DNA of 64,000 nt from an uncultured Selenomonas sp. (GCA_905372355.1 CAJPOT010000002.1:124001-188000), one strand, 5' to 3'; numbered from the stretch's first letter, positions 7,982-16,590 are shown. The notes: generated from the sequence alone by a model not told the origin. Program-made: numbers and translations.

Positions 7982-8191
7982 TTGACAGAGCAGGAACTGG
8001 AGAAGCTGGTCGAAGCGAAATTCGCTGAGGCGGACAAGGCTTTCGAGGATCGTCCGAAGAAGTTCTTCATCACGCAGAACGGCCGCGGTGTCGTCGACGG
8101 CGGCGAGCTCTACAACAAGGTCTACACCGACGTGTTGCGTGTCGCGCAGCAGGCTTGCACGGCGATCTTGAAGGAAGCGCTCAAAAAATAA
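7982..8191 (+). CDS. Small hypothetical protein, 69 residues
   Basis: Function unknown. The protein is charged and mostly helical, MTEQELEKLVEAKFAEADKAF at the start, with a central turn (FITQNGRGVVDGGELYNKVY) and a helical C-terminus ending LKEALKK. No membrane segment, Cys or metal motif is visible. It starts at TTG, preceded by AGAGGTGA at a normal distance. It has its own near-consensus promoter and is followed immediately by a perfect terminator, so it is a self-contained small transcription unit and probably well expressed. It could be a small regulatory or nucleic-acid-associated protein; the sequence does not decide. Confidence 0.7.
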   Translation: MTEQELEKLVEAKFAEADKAFEDRPKKFFITQNGRGVVDGGELYNKVYTDVLRVAQQACTAILKEALKK

Positions 8192-8244
8192 GCCGAACAT
8201 AAAAAATCCCCATGCTCCTGCATGGGGATTTTTTATGTTCGGCT
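8191..8244. terminator. Perfect bidirectional intrinsic terminator
   Basis: A 25-base inverted repeat without mismatches (8191-8215 and 8220-8244) with a 4-base loop TCCT. The stem contains A6 on one side and T6 on the other, so it works as a rho-independent terminator for both the 69-residue gene (plus strand) and aspS (minus strand, stop at 8254). Confidence 0.95.
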
Positions 8245-8253
8245 GACTGCCTA

Positions 8254-10050
8254 CTACTTCTCTTCCTTCTTGACCGCCGTCGAGCGCACATAAAGCTCTC
8301 GCAGCTGCTTGGCGTTGACCTCGGACGGCGCGTGCGACATCACGTCCGAAGCGCTCTGCGTCTTGGGGAACGCGATGACGTCGCGGATCGAGCGGCGCTT
8401 CGCCATGAGCATGACGAGGCGGTCGAGGCCGAAAGCGATGCCGCCGTGCGGCGGCGTGCCGTACTCGAAGGCGTCCATCATGAAGCCGAACTTCTGACGC
8501 GCCTCTTCCTGCGTGAGCCCGATGGCCTCGAAGACCTTCTCCTGCAAATCGCCCTGATAGATACGCAGGCTGCCGCCGCCGATCTCGACGCCGTTCAGAA
8601 CCATGTCGTAAGCGTTCGCCTTGACCCTTCCGGGGTCGGACATCAAGTACTCGACATCCTCGCGGCGCGGTGCTGTGAACGGATGGTGCATGGCCTTCCA
8701 GCGCTTCTCTTCCTCGTTGTATTCAAACATCGGGAAGTCCGTGACCCAGAGGAATTTCAGCGCATCGGCATCGATGAGGCCGCGACGGCGCGCCATCTCA
8801 AGGCGCAGTTCGCCGAGCGCCTGTGCGACGACAAGCGGCTTGTCTGCGATGACGAGCAGGAGATCGCCCGTCTTTGCATGGCAGGCCTCCTTGATCTTCT
8901 CGAAGACTTCATCGGCGTAGAACTTCTTGAACGGCGACTTCACGCCCTCTTCCGTGTACTGAATCCACGCGAGACCCTTCGCGCCGTAGCCCTGCACATA
9001 CTGCACGAGACCGTCCAGCTCGCGGCGCGGGATATTCGCATAGTCCTCGACATTGATGACCTTGACCTGTCCGCCGTTTTCGAGGACAGAGGAGAAGACT
9101 TTGAAGTCCGAACCCTTGACGTACTCCGAGATGTCCATGAGCTCCATGCCAAAGCGAAGATCGGGCTTGTCCGAGCCGAATCGCTCCATCGCCTCATCCC
9201 ACTTCATGCGCAAAAACGGGGTTTCGAGCTTGATGCCGAGCGTCTTGTCGAAAAGCTCCGCGACAAGGCCTTCCATCAGCTCCAAGATGTCGTTCTCGTC
9301 AAGGAAGGACGTCTCGATATCGAGCTGCGTGAACTCAGGCTGACGGTCAGCACGCAGATCCTCATCGCGGAAACAGCGCACGATCTGGAAATACTTCTCG
9401 AAGCCTGCGACCATGAGGATCTGCTTGAAGATCTGCGGCGACTGCGGCAGTGCGTAGAACTTGCCGGGATTCAGTCGGCTCGGCACAAGGAAGTCGCGTG
9501 CGCCCTCGGGCGTGCTCTTGCAGAGCATCGGCGTCTCAATCTCGATGAATTCATGACGGTCGAGGAAATCGCGCATGATCTTCGTCACGCGGTGACGCAG
9601 CATGAGATTCGCCTGCATCTCGGGGCGGCGCAGGTCAAGATAGCGATACTTGAGGCGCAGCGTCTCGTCGACGTCGATGTTGTCCTGGATGTAGAAGGGC
9701 GGCGTCTTCGCCGTATTCAGGATGCGCAGCTCCTCACAGACGACCTCGATCTTGCCCGTCTCGATATGCGGATTGACCGTATCCTCCGAGCGCGCGCGCA
9801 CCTTGCCGCGCACGCCGATGACGAACTCGTTGCGCAGGGTTTCCGCCTTGTGGAACGAGTCCTTGCCCATCGCCGCCTCATCGTAGACGACCTGCACAAA
9901 CCCCGAGCGGTCGCGCATATCGACGAAGATCAGACCGCCGTGATCCCTTCTCCTCGATACCCAGCCCGAGAGCACGACCTCGGCGCCAACATCACCCTCA
10001 CGCAGCTCGCCGCAATGGCGCGTCCTCTTCATGCCTTCCAATGTTTCCAT
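8254..10050 (-). CDS. aspS: Aspartyl-tRNA synthetase
   Basis: Charges tRNA-Asp. 598 residues, the bacterial length. An N-terminal OB-fold anticodon domain (SGWVSRRRDHGGLIFVDMRD) is followed by the class II catalytic core: motif 2 FRDEDLRADRQPEFTQLDIE with the bacterial GAD insertion after it, and motif 3 GIAFGLDRLVMLMA. The ATG at 10050 overlaps the hisS stop by one base (TGATG) and uses GAGGTGA from the end of hisS; a TTG one codon earlier is possible. No leader exists between hisS and aspS, so there is no T-box. It is the last gene of the fur, hemZ, hisS, aspS unit. Confidence 0.97.
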   Translation of the reverse strand: METLEGMKRTRHCGELREGDVGAEVVLSGWVSRRRDHGGLIFVDMRDRSGFVQVVYDEAAMGKDSFHKAETLRNEFVIGVRGKVRARSEDTVNPHIETGKIEVVCEELRILNTAKTPPFYIQDNIDVDETLRLKYRYLDLRRPEMQANLMLRHRVTKIMRDFLDRHEFIEIETPMLCKSTPEGARDFLVPSRLNPGKFYALPQSPQIFKQILMVAGFEKYFQIVRCFRDEDLRADRQPEFTQLDIETSFLDENDILELMEGLVAELFDKTLGIKLETPFLRMKWDEAMERFGSDKPDLRFGMELMDISEYVKGSDFKVFSSVLENGGQVKVINVEDYANIPRRELDGLVQYVQGYGAKGLAWIQYTEEGVKSPFKKFYADEVFEKIKEACHAKTGDLLLVIADKPLVVAQALGELRLEMARRRGLIDADALKFLWVTDFPMFEYNEEEKRWKAMHHPFTAPRREDVEYLMSDPGRVKANAYDMVLNGVEIGGGSLRIYQGDLQEKVFEAIGLTQEEARQKFGFMMDAFEYGTPPHGGIAFGLDRLVMLMAKRRSIRDVIAFPKTQSASDVMSHAPSEVNAKQLRELYVRSTAVKKEEK

Positions 10051-11315
10051 CAATTCTTCACCTCAACACATAATGCAGGAACAAAATCCTTCAAAGCGAG
10101 CTTCTTCTGCTCGCTCGTCTTCATATCCTTCAAGAGGGCAGAAGCCTCCTTGACCTCATCTTCACCCAAGATCGCCACAAAGCGGGCATTCTTCTTGTTA
10201 GCCTGCTTCATCTGTGCCTTCATGCTGCGCCCTGCGAAGTCCATGGCAGCGGAGAATTTAGCCGCGCGAAGCTCGTGCAAGAGCCTGAAGGCAGGAATTC
10301 TCGCCTCCTCGCCCAAGGCGACGACGAAGACATCGACCGCTTCTCGCTCCTCAGGCAAAAGCCCCTGTTTTTCGAGCGCGAGCAGCACGCGCTCAAGCCC
10401 CACGGCAAAGCCGATCCCAGGCGTCGGCGGACCGCCGACCTCCTCGACGAGTCCGTCGTAGCGCCCGCCGCCCGCCACGGCGCTCTGCGCACCGAGCGGC
10501 GTGTACTTGACCTCGAAAGCCGTCTTCGTATAGTAGTCGAGGCCACGCACGAGATTCGCATCAAGCTCGAAGGGAACACCCGCCGCCGTAAGATACGACT
10601 GCACCTCAGCGAAATGTGTGCGGCACTCGTCACAAAGGCAGTCCGTGATGCGCGGCGCATCCTCAGCGAGTGCATGGCAATGCTCGTTCTTGCAGTCGAG
10701 GAGGCGCAGCGGATTGCGCTCGAAACGCGAGCGGCAGTCCGTGCAAAGCTCTTCGAGATGCGGGCGGAAGAACTCCTGCAGTTTCTCGCGATAGACGGGA
10801 CGACACTTGGGACAGCCGACGGAATTAAGATGCAGTTTTAGCTCCTGCAAGCCGAGAGCGCGCAAGAATTCGACGGCAAGCACGATGATTTCCGCATCGA
10901 CTGCAGAACTTGCCTCGCCCAAAGCCTCCACGCCGAACTGGTGGAACTCGCGGTAGCGTCCCGCCTGCGGACGATCATAGCGAAACATCGAGCCGATGTA
11001 GAAGAGCTTCACGAGAGCGTCCGCCGCATAGAGCTTGTTCTGCAGGTACGAGCGCACGACAGAAGCCGTATTTTCGGGCCGCAGCGTAAGGCTGCGCTCG
11101 CCTCGATCGGTGAACGTGTACATCTCCTTTTCCACGACGTCGGTCGTCTCGCCGATGCCGCGCAGGAAAAGCTCCGTATGCTCGAAAATCGGCGTGCGGA
11201 TTTCATGGTAACCGTATCGCGCACATAGCTCGCGGATCACCTTCTCCACATGCGTCCATTGTGCGACCGTATCAGGCAAAATATCCTTCGTGCCGCGCGG
11301 TCCGTTGATCAACAC
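10050..11315 (-). CDS. hisS: Histidyl-tRNA synthetase
   Basis: Charges tRNA-His. 421 residues with class II motifs: RYDRPQAGRYREFHQFGVE (motif 2), the histidine-specific VRGLDYYTKTAFE, and GIGFAVGLERVLLAL (motif 3), then the C-terminal anticodon-binding domain (VDVFVVALGEEARI). It starts at GTG with GGAGG seven bases upstream, seven bases inside the end of hemZ. The overlap excludes an own leader or T-box. A Cys/His cluster CPKC...CTDC...CDECRTHF in the insertion region (about residues 168-236) looks like a zinc-binding insertion, present in some but not all HisRS. Confidence 0.97.
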   Translation of the reverse strand: MLINGPRGTKDILPDTVAQWTHVEKVIRELCARYGYHEIRTPIFEHTELFLRGIGETTDVVEKEMYTFTDRGERSLTLRPENTASVVRSYLQNKLYAADALVKLFYIGSMFRYDRPQAGRYREFHQFGVEALGEASSAVDAEIIVLAVEFLRALGLQELKLHLNSVGCPKCRPVYREKLQEFFRPHLEELCTDCRSRFERNPLRLLDCKNEHCHALAEDAPRITDCLCDECRTHFAEVQSYLTAAGVPFELDANLVRGLDYYTKTAFEVKYTPLGAQSAVAGGGRYDGLVEEVGGPPTPGIGFAVGLERVLLALEKQGLLPEEREAVDVFVVALGEEARIPAFRLLHELRAAKFSAAMDFAGRSMKAQMKQANKKNARFVAILGEDEVKEASALLKDMKTSEQKKLALKDFVPALCVEVKN

Positions 11316-12835
11316 GTTTCTTCCTCCCCCTCGTCTCCGTAAGCCTCCGCTAAAAGAGCGGCTCGCTTCGCGATATAATCGTCGATATCGCGCACATAAG
11401 TATGAAAATCCTTGGCGTTGAACGACGCCTTGAGCCTCTTCGTGCGGAAATTCATGATCTTGCTCGTCGCGGCGCAGCCGATGCCTAGGATCGTCTGATG
11501 CTCGTCCATGATCTGCATATTGTACATGCTCTCAGCGCCCGGACGCGCACAGCCGACATTTTCCATTTGCCCGCTCATATAGCCCTGCCGATAGAGATAG
11601 TACGGCAAAAAGCCCTCGTCCTGCACCTGATCCATCGCCGTCCGAAACATCGCCTGCACCTCGGCATCATTTGGAAGCTCATATTCTTCCAAGTGCATCT
11701 TGAGCTTCGAGCCGCGCTTCAAGGCGAGCGAGTGAAGTGTCACGTCGTCGGGAGCGAGCGCGAGAACCTTCGCCATCGTATCGGCAACGTCCGAGCACGT
11801 CTCCCCCGGCAAGCCGAGGATGACGTCCATGTTGATGGAAAAATCGCCCGTCTCGCGCAGCAGGCGGAACATGCGGACGATGTCTTCGGGCGTATGCGCC
11901 CTGCCGATGCGCTCCAATGTGCGCTGCTGCATCGTCTGCGGATTCACGCTGACGCGGCTCACACGATGCTTCTTCATTGAAAGCGCCTTTTCTGGCGTCA
12001 TCGTATCGGGACGCCCCGCCTCCACCGTAAATTCGCCCGTATGCTCGCCATAGAAAGCTCCCTCGACGAGGGAAAGCATACGTTCGAAATCGGCATTGCT
12101 AAGACTCGTCGGCGTACCGCCGCCGATATAGATACTCTGCACCTTCAGGCGATGACGCTCGATCTCACACTTTGCCGCTGCGAGATCCTTGTCCCATGCG
12201 GTAAAAAAAGTGCTGAGCTGCTCATCATTCGGCAGGATGTAGGCGGGAAACGAGCAGTAAAGGCAGCGCGAGCGACAGAACGGTATGCCGACGTAGACGC
12301 TGATCGTCCGCTCGTCCGACGTCTGCAGGAACGGTTTCTGGCGAAACGCCATCGCCGTCATGTACGAAGCCTTCTCCAAAGAAACCTCGTAGTCCTCCAA
12401 AAGGCGCGCGACGATCTCCTCGCGCGAAAGTCCCGCTTCGATGAAGCGATGCACGATCTTCGTCGGGCGGACGCCGTGCAGAATACCCCATGCCGCCGCA
12501 GGCATATCGAAATGCGTACGAAAGAGACGGTAGAGGTTGAGCTTGACGAGGCGATGGACAGCCGCCATCGCCTTTTCGCCCTGCCTTGCGGCGCCCTCTA
12601 TAGAAAAGCGCCGTTCCTCCCCCGTCTCCTCCACAGCAAGAAGTTCTGTATGAACTGCAGGCACAGGATCCATGGCAATCTCATGCCGCACGGACAATAC
12701 GGCAAAATCCGCCTGTTCCTCGCCGCACTCCTCTTCAAGCTCCAACACTCGGATCTTGAAGAGTTCCAAAAGCTCGCGCACGAGCTTGACGATGACCTCC
12801 TCTTTTCGGTCGAGCAAGAAACGTCGAACAATCAA
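11309..12835 (-). CDS. hemZ: Coproporphyrinogen dehydrogenase HemZ (radical SAM)
   Basis: Oxygen-independent oxidation of coproporphyrinogen III in heme synthesis. The radical-SAM cluster motif is CRSRCLYC (CxxxCxxC) after SVYVGIPF. IYIGGGTPTSLS and the MDVILGLPGETC motif are typical of the HemN/HemZ family, and the C-terminus has the HemZ-type region (YYLYRQGYMSGQMENVGCARPG). The extended N-terminal region is the HemZ-specific part. The best start is TTG at 12835, which overlaps the fur stop (TTGA) and uses AAGGAG in the fur end, giving 508 residues; the open frame upstream lies within fur. Coupling with fur links heme synthesis to iron status. HemZ enzymes are distinct from true HemN and their activity has been questioned for some members (recalled). 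Confidence 0.88.
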   Translation of the reverse strand: MIVRRFLLDRKEEVIVKLVRELLELFKIRVLELEEECGEEQADFAVLSVRHEIAMDPVPAVHTELLAVEETGEERRFSIEGAARQGEKAMAAVHRLVKLNLYRLFRTHFDMPAAAWGILHGVRPTKIVHRFIEAGLSREEIVARLLEDYEVSLEKASYMTAMAFRQKPFLQTSDERTISVYVGIPFCRSRCLYCSFPAYILPNDEQLSTFFTAWDKDLAAAKCEIERHRLKVQSIYIGGGTPTSLSNADFERMLSLVEGAFYGEHTGEFTVEAGRPDTMTPEKALSMKKHRVSRVSVNPQTMQQRTLERIGRAHTPEDIVRMFRLLRETGDFSINMDVILGLPGETCSDVADTMAKVLALAPDDVTLHSLALKRGSKLKMHLEEYELPNDAEVQAMFRTAMDQVQDEGFLPYYLYRQGYMSGQMENVGCARPGAESMYNMQIMDEHQTILGIGCAATSKIMNFRTKRLKASFNAKDFHTYVRDIDDYIAKRAALLAEAYGDEGEEETC

Positions 12836-13278
12836 TGCTTGCGGCACTCCTTGCAGTAACCGAACAGCTTGACTTGATGATCCTCGATCTGGAAGTCGCA
12901 TTCATCGGCAACCTTCTTCTCAAGATTCTCCAGAAGATCCTCAGAAAACTCCGTGACCTTACCGCAGCTCAGGCAAATCAAGTGATGATGCTGATGCTCG
13001 CCGGGATTGAGATCCGAGATCTCGTAGCGGCTGCAGCCGTCGCCGAATTCCATCTTCTGCAGAAGCCCCAGCTCGACGAGAAGCTCCAAACTACGATAGA
13101 CAGTAGCCAAGCCAATTTCCGAATGATTGGCGCGCAAGATCATGTGTACGTCCTCCGCGCTGATATGCTGACCAGGACGATCCATGAAAACCTGCAGAAC
13201 AATCTGCCGCTGCGGCGTCATCTTATGCTGACGTTCCTGCAGCCTCTTCCTCAGATCCTCCATTGTTATTTTAGCCAT
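12832..13278 (-). CDS. fur: Ferric uptake regulator family repressor (Fur)
   Basis: Metal-responsive transcription repressor. 148 residues: winged helix (MTPQRQIVLQVFMDRPGQHISAEDV, then IGLATVYRSLELLVELGLL, the Fur recognition helix), followed by the metal and dimer domain with HQHHHLICLSCG, a Cys pair and a second CKEC at the C-terminus forming the structural zinc site. The start at 13278 has AAAGGAG at 7 bases; the ATG two codons upstream is too close. It could be Fur, PerR or Zur; the HHH and the two CxxC pairs do not decide. It heads the operon with hemZ, which favours an iron or heme role. Confidence 0.85.
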   Translation of the reverse strand: MAKITMEDLRKRLQERQHKMTPQRQIVLQVFMDRPGQHISAEDVHMILRANHSEIGLATVYRSLELLVELGLLQKMEFGDGCSRYEISDLNPGEHQHHHLICLSCGKVTEFSEDLLENLEKKVADECDFQIEDHQVKLFGYCKECRKH

Positions 13279-13307
13279 GACCATACTCCTTTACGATTTG
13301 TTGCAAA

Positions 13308-13410
13308 CTACACGCACAATGTCCACAAAGTGGACATTGTGCGTCGTCCTTAATGAAAAATCCAATTGCTCTGCGCCCTTTGGGCTTGACCTCTTGGATT
13401 TTCATAGTAA
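13308..13410 (+). repeat. Dispersed intergenic repeat, family 1, copy 3
   Basis: Begins CTACACGCACAATGTCC and ends GATTTTCATAGTAA. It carries the longest palindrome of the family: CACAATGTCCAC-AAA-GTGGACATTGTG, 12-base arms without mismatch. The second half (CTGCGCCCTTTGGGCTTGAC) matches copy 2. It lies between the fur start and its probable promoter. Confidence 0.9.
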
Positions 13411-13462
13411 ACAAAATGAGCAGACATTGAAAGTATCTGTCAATTCAAAGTCTTTATAAGCT

Positions 13463-13491
13463 ATTGTAGCAAAAAGTATCAAAGAATACAA
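13463..13491 (-). promoter_or_regulatory. Candidate fur promoter
   Basis: On the minus strand TTGTAT-17-TACAAT. An alternative, TTGATA-18-TATAAA, overlaps it and ends nearer to the gene. Either one gives a leader of about 170 bases that contains repeat copy 3. No convincing Fur box was found. Confidence 0.4.
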
Positions 13492-13614
13492 ACATTTATT
13501 CAAGCAGTTCAAACTTCGCAGGAAAGATTCGTTGTAAAATAAAATCAGACCCTAAAAGAACAGGAATTAATGAGAAGCAAAATTCGGCAGCAAGACGCCT
13601 CATGCCCCTTGATT

Positions 13615-14256
13615 CTACATGAAACCAAAGCCATTGATATAGGGATTGCACTTTCTCTCATGCCCGATCGTCGTCGCAGGACCGTGCCCGCAGTATACAA
13701 CAAGCTCGTCGGGCAGAGTCATGAGCTTTTCTTTAATGGAAGTTAGGAGATCTTGGGAGGAAGCACCGGGAAAATCCGTCCTGCCGACGGATTCAGCAAA
13801 CAACGTGTCGCCGCTGAAAACGCGATCCTCCATGAGGTAGCAGACGCCGCCCGGGGAATGTCCGGGCGTATGAAGCACGGTGAACTTCATGCCGCCGATC
13901 TCCAAGACCTCGCCGCCTTTCAAAAGAGTATCGGCGGGGCGCGTCATGATCGGCACGCCCATAAAGGCGGACAAGTTCTTCCGCGCATCGAGGAGCATCG
14001 GCGCATCAGCCTCATGGATATAAAGCTTAGCGCCCGTTTTCTCGCGCAGAAAGTCGATGGCGCCAATATGGTCGGCATGAGCATGCGTGTTGAGAATCGC
14101 CTTGAGGTTCAGCCCATCTTCTTGGATATACTGCCATATAGTTTCTTCGCTGCCACCCGGGTCGATCGCTATCGCCTCTTTACTTCCTTCTTCATGCAAA
14201 ATATAGCAGTTGACGCCGAGCGCCCCTACCACGAGCGCCTTCATGTTCAAACTCAT
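13615..14256 (-). CDS. MBL-fold metallohydrolase (glyoxalase II-like)
   Basis: Zinc hydrolase of 213 residues. The metal-binding motif THAHADHIGAIDF is followed by HTPGHSPGGVCYL, SGDTLF, and the C-terminal CGHGPATTIGHERKCNP, the layout of the short glyoxalase II-like group. Those enzymes hydrolyse small thioesters such as hydroxyacyl-glutathione-type or bacillithiol substrates; the actual substrate is not known here. The start codon overlaps the rel stop (ATGA), with AAGGG upstream. In Firmicutes a glyoxalase II-like gene often follows rel, which agrees with this order. Confidence 0.85.
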   Translation of the reverse strand: MSLNMKALVVGALGVNCYILHEEGSKEAIAIDPGGSEETIWQYIQEDGLNLKAILNTHAHADHIGAIDFLREKTGAKLYIHEADAPMLLDARKNLSAFMGVPIMTRPADTLLKGGEVLEIGGMKFTVLHTPGHSPGGVCYLMEDRVFSGDTLFAESVGRTDFPGASSQDLLTSIKEKLMTLPDELVVYCGHGPATTIGHERKCNPYINGFGFM

Positions 14257-16475
14257 AATTCATCATCCCTTGCTGACGTGCCCAGAGAGCGCGATACGCT
14301 ATAGACATCCTTCATGCGGCGAATCTTCGTCATGATCTGCGCCACCTGCTGCGAGTTTCGCACATCAAGCCCCATCGTGACGAGCGATGTCTTGTTCGAC
14401 TTATTCGCCTTCGCCGTGAGCGAAGTGATGTTGACCTTCATCTCAGCTGGCAGGGCGAAAAGTTCTGCGAGCATTCCTGTCTTATCGTTGCAGACAACCT
14501 CAATCTGCACCGTATACACCTTGTCAAGACCGACATCCCAGTTGACCTCGATGACGCGCGAGAAATCCATATCGTTCAAGAGATTTGGGCAATCCGAACG
14601 ATGCACGGAAACGCCGCGCCCTCGCGTGATGTAGCCCGTGATTGGATCGCCCGGAATCGGATTGCAGCAGCGTGCCAGACGCACGAGGAAGCCGCCCTCC
14701 CCTTCCACGAGAATGCCGTGGCTCGACTTCTTCTTGCGGTTCTTCAGCGGCTGCTTTAGTTCGCTGAGCATTTGGGAAATATCGGGCGTCGTCGCCTTCT
14801 GCAGATCCTGCTTGTGCATCTCAATGAGCTTCGAGAGGATGCTGTTGACCGTTATGCCGCCGTAACCGATGGCGGCGAGAAGGTCGTTCACCTGCGGAAT
14901 GTTGAGCTTCTTCGCCAAAAGTTCCAGACGCTTGGGCTTCAGCACCTCTTTCGGCGCATAGCCGAGATGCTTGGCCTCCTTCTCCATCAAGTCCATGCCG
15001 CGCGCGATATTTTCTTCCTTGCGCTGCTTCTTGAACCACGAGCGTATCTTCGTGCGCGTCTCCGAGGACGCGACGATGTTGAGCCAGTCACGGCTCGGCC
15101 CACTGTTCGACTTGTTCGTGATGATGGAAACGATGTCGCCGTTCTTTAGCTTGTACTCCAACGGCACGATCTTGCTGTTGACCTTGGCGCCCACGCAGTG
15201 ATGCCCGACTTCCGTGTGGATGCGGTAGGCGAAATCTATGGGAATCGATCCTTTGGGCAGATCGACGACATCGCCCTTAGGGGTGAAGACGAAGACCTCG
15301 TCGGAAAAGACGTCTACCTTCAAAGCCTCGAAGTATTCGCGCGGATCGTCCAGTTCATGCTGCAGGCTGACCATCTGACGCAGCCACGACATTTTCTGAT
15401 CGTACTCGCACGTCGCGCCGACGCTCTTTCCCGCTTCCTTGTACTTCCAATGCGCGGCAACACCGTACTCCGAAACCTTGTGCATGGCAAACGTGCGGAT
15501 CTGAATCTCAAGCGGATAGCCGCGGCAGATCACGGTCGTGTGCAGGGACTGGTAGCCGTTCGACTTCGGCATGGCAATGTAGTCCTTGAAGCGGCCGGGC
15601 AGCGGCTTCCACATCGCATGAATGATGCCGAGCACGCCGTAGCAGTCCTTGACGGAGTCGACGAGCACGCGCAGAGCGGAAAGGTCGTAGATCTCGCTGA
15701 TGTCCTTCTGATCGCGCTTCATCTTCTTGTAGATGCTGTAGAAATGCTTGGCACGACCCCGGATTTCTGCCGTTATATGCGCCTCTTCAAGCTTTTCCAC
15801 GATTTGCTCGTGCGCCTCGTCGATGAATGCCTGACGCTCCTGGCGCTTCTGCTTGACGCTCTCGACGAGATCGTAGTATGCCTTGGGATCGAGATAGCGC
15901 AGGCACAGATCCTCAAGCTCCCACTTGATATTCGATATGCCGAGGCGGTTCGCGAGCGGCGCGTAGATCTCGATGGTCTCCCGCGCGATGCGCTTCTGCT
16001 TGTCCTCGCGCATGTACTTGAGCGTGCGCATGTTGTGCAGACGGTCGGCGAGCTTGATCATGATGACGCGGATGTCCTTCGCCATCGCGAGAAACATCTT
16101 GCGATAGCTTTCAAGCTGCTGCTCTTCCTTCGACTTATATTGGATCCTGCCGAGCTTCGTCACGCCGTCGATGAGCATTGCGACCTCATCGCCGAAGAGC
16201 TCGCGCATTTCATCGAGCGTATGCGTCGTATCTTCCACGACATCATGCAGGATGGCCGCACTGATCGTGATGTCGTCGATCTGCAGATCCGTCAAAATCT
16301 TCGCGACGGCCAGCGGATGGATGATGTAGTCTTCACCCGAAACGCGCTTCTGTCCCTTGTGTGCGGCGTCCGCAAGTTCGTACGCCCTTCGGATGAGGTC
16401 GGTGTCCGCATTCGGCTGATAGCTCTTGACCGCTTCCAAGATCATATCGATCGTCACGGGACTCATTTCACTCAT
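14253..16475 (-). CDS. relA: Bifunctional (p)ppGpp synthetase/hydrolase Rel
   Basis: Makes and degrades the stringent-response alarmone. 740 residues. The N-terminal HD hydrolase domain keeps its metal motif (ILHDVVEDT, and later KLADRLHNMRTL). The synthetase domain has the IAMPKSNGYQSLHT motif, then comes the TGS domain (VFVFTPKGDVVDLPKGS), the helical region with the conserved RCCNPIPGD, and the C-terminal ACT domain. Both catalytic centres look intact. The ATG at 16475 follows GGTGGAG; an in-frame ATG at 16502 lacks a ribosome site. It has its own promoter. The adenine phosphoribosyltransferase gene (apt), which lies between recJ and rel in many Firmicutes, is absent. Confidence 0.96.
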   Translation of the reverse strand: MSEMSPVTIDMILEAVKSYQPNADTDLIRRAYELADAAHKGQKRVSGEDYIIHPLAVAKILTDLQIDDITISAAILHDVVEDTTHTLDEMRELFGDEVAMLIDGVTKLGRIQYKSKEEQQLESYRKMFLAMAKDIRVIMIKLADRLHNMRTLKYMREDKQKRIARETIEIYAPLANRLGISNIKWELEDLCLRYLDPKAYYDLVESVKQKRQERQAFIDEAHEQIVEKLEEAHITAEIRGRAKHFYSIYKKMKRDQKDISEIYDLSALRVLVDSVKDCYGVLGIIHAMWKPLPGRFKDYIAMPKSNGYQSLHTTVICRGYPLEIQIRTFAMHKVSEYGVAAHWKYKEAGKSVGATCEYDQKMSWLRQMVSLQHELDDPREYFEALKVDVFSDEVFVFTPKGDVVDLPKGSIPIDFAYRIHTEVGHHCVGAKVNSKIVPLEYKLKNGDIVSIITNKSNSGPSRDWLNIVASSETRTKIRSWFKKQRKEENIARGMDLMEKEAKHLGYAPKEVLKPKRLELLAKKLNIPQVNDLLAAIGYGGITVNSILSKLIEMHKQDLQKATTPDISQMLSELKQPLKNRKKKSSHGILVEGEGGFLVRLARCCNPIPGDPITGYITRGRGVSVHRSDCPNLLNDMDFSRVIEVNWDVGLDKVYTVQIEVVCNDKTGMLAELFALPAEMKVNITSLTAKANKSNKTSLVTMGLDVRNSQQVAQIMTKIRRMKDVYSVSRSLGTSARDDEL

Positions 16476-16549
16476 TGCACTCCACCCGGCTTTCCTCGGC
16501 ATTCTACGGGCAGCGATCCATGCTCGCCCACTTTAATCTCATATTATAC

Positions 16550-16579
16550 ATTATACACCATCGCGCAAGGCTTGAACAA
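16550..16579 (-). promoter_or_regulatory. Promoter of rel
   Basis: TTGTTC-18-TATAAT on the minus strand, in the 115-base gap after recJ. A second TATAAT (16543-16548) follows immediately but has no good -35. This allows expression of rel separate from recJ. Confidence 0.5.
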
Positions 16580-16590
16580 AGAGCGATATC

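Larger units (their letters stand above)
13279..13614. other. Gene-free stretch of 336 bases: fur leader, repeat copy and promoter region
   Basis: It contains repeat family 1 copy 3 (13308-13410) and A/T-rich promoter sequences for fur on the minus strand. No tRNA, riboswitch or coding sequence could be supported. The last 120 bases before the MBL stop at 13615 show nothing that I recognise. Confidence 0.7.

Noticed and set aside
8212..10461. Long plus-strand frame (749 codons) opposite aspS, and others opposite PBP1 (40514-42592) and mutS2 (42614-44599)
   Set aside because: They mirror the strong G/C bias at codon positions of the real genes. The opposite strand carries complete, well-conserved enzymes, and the antisense products show no family motifs.
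13411..13500. Fur box in the fur promoter region
   Set aside because: Short palindromes such as ATTGA..TCAAT are present, but nothing near the 19-base Fur consensus.
13279..13614. Riboswitch, T-box or small RNA before fur
   Set aside because: No conserved riboswitch motif, specifier loop or T-box sequence was recognised. The only clear structure is the repeat hairpin.
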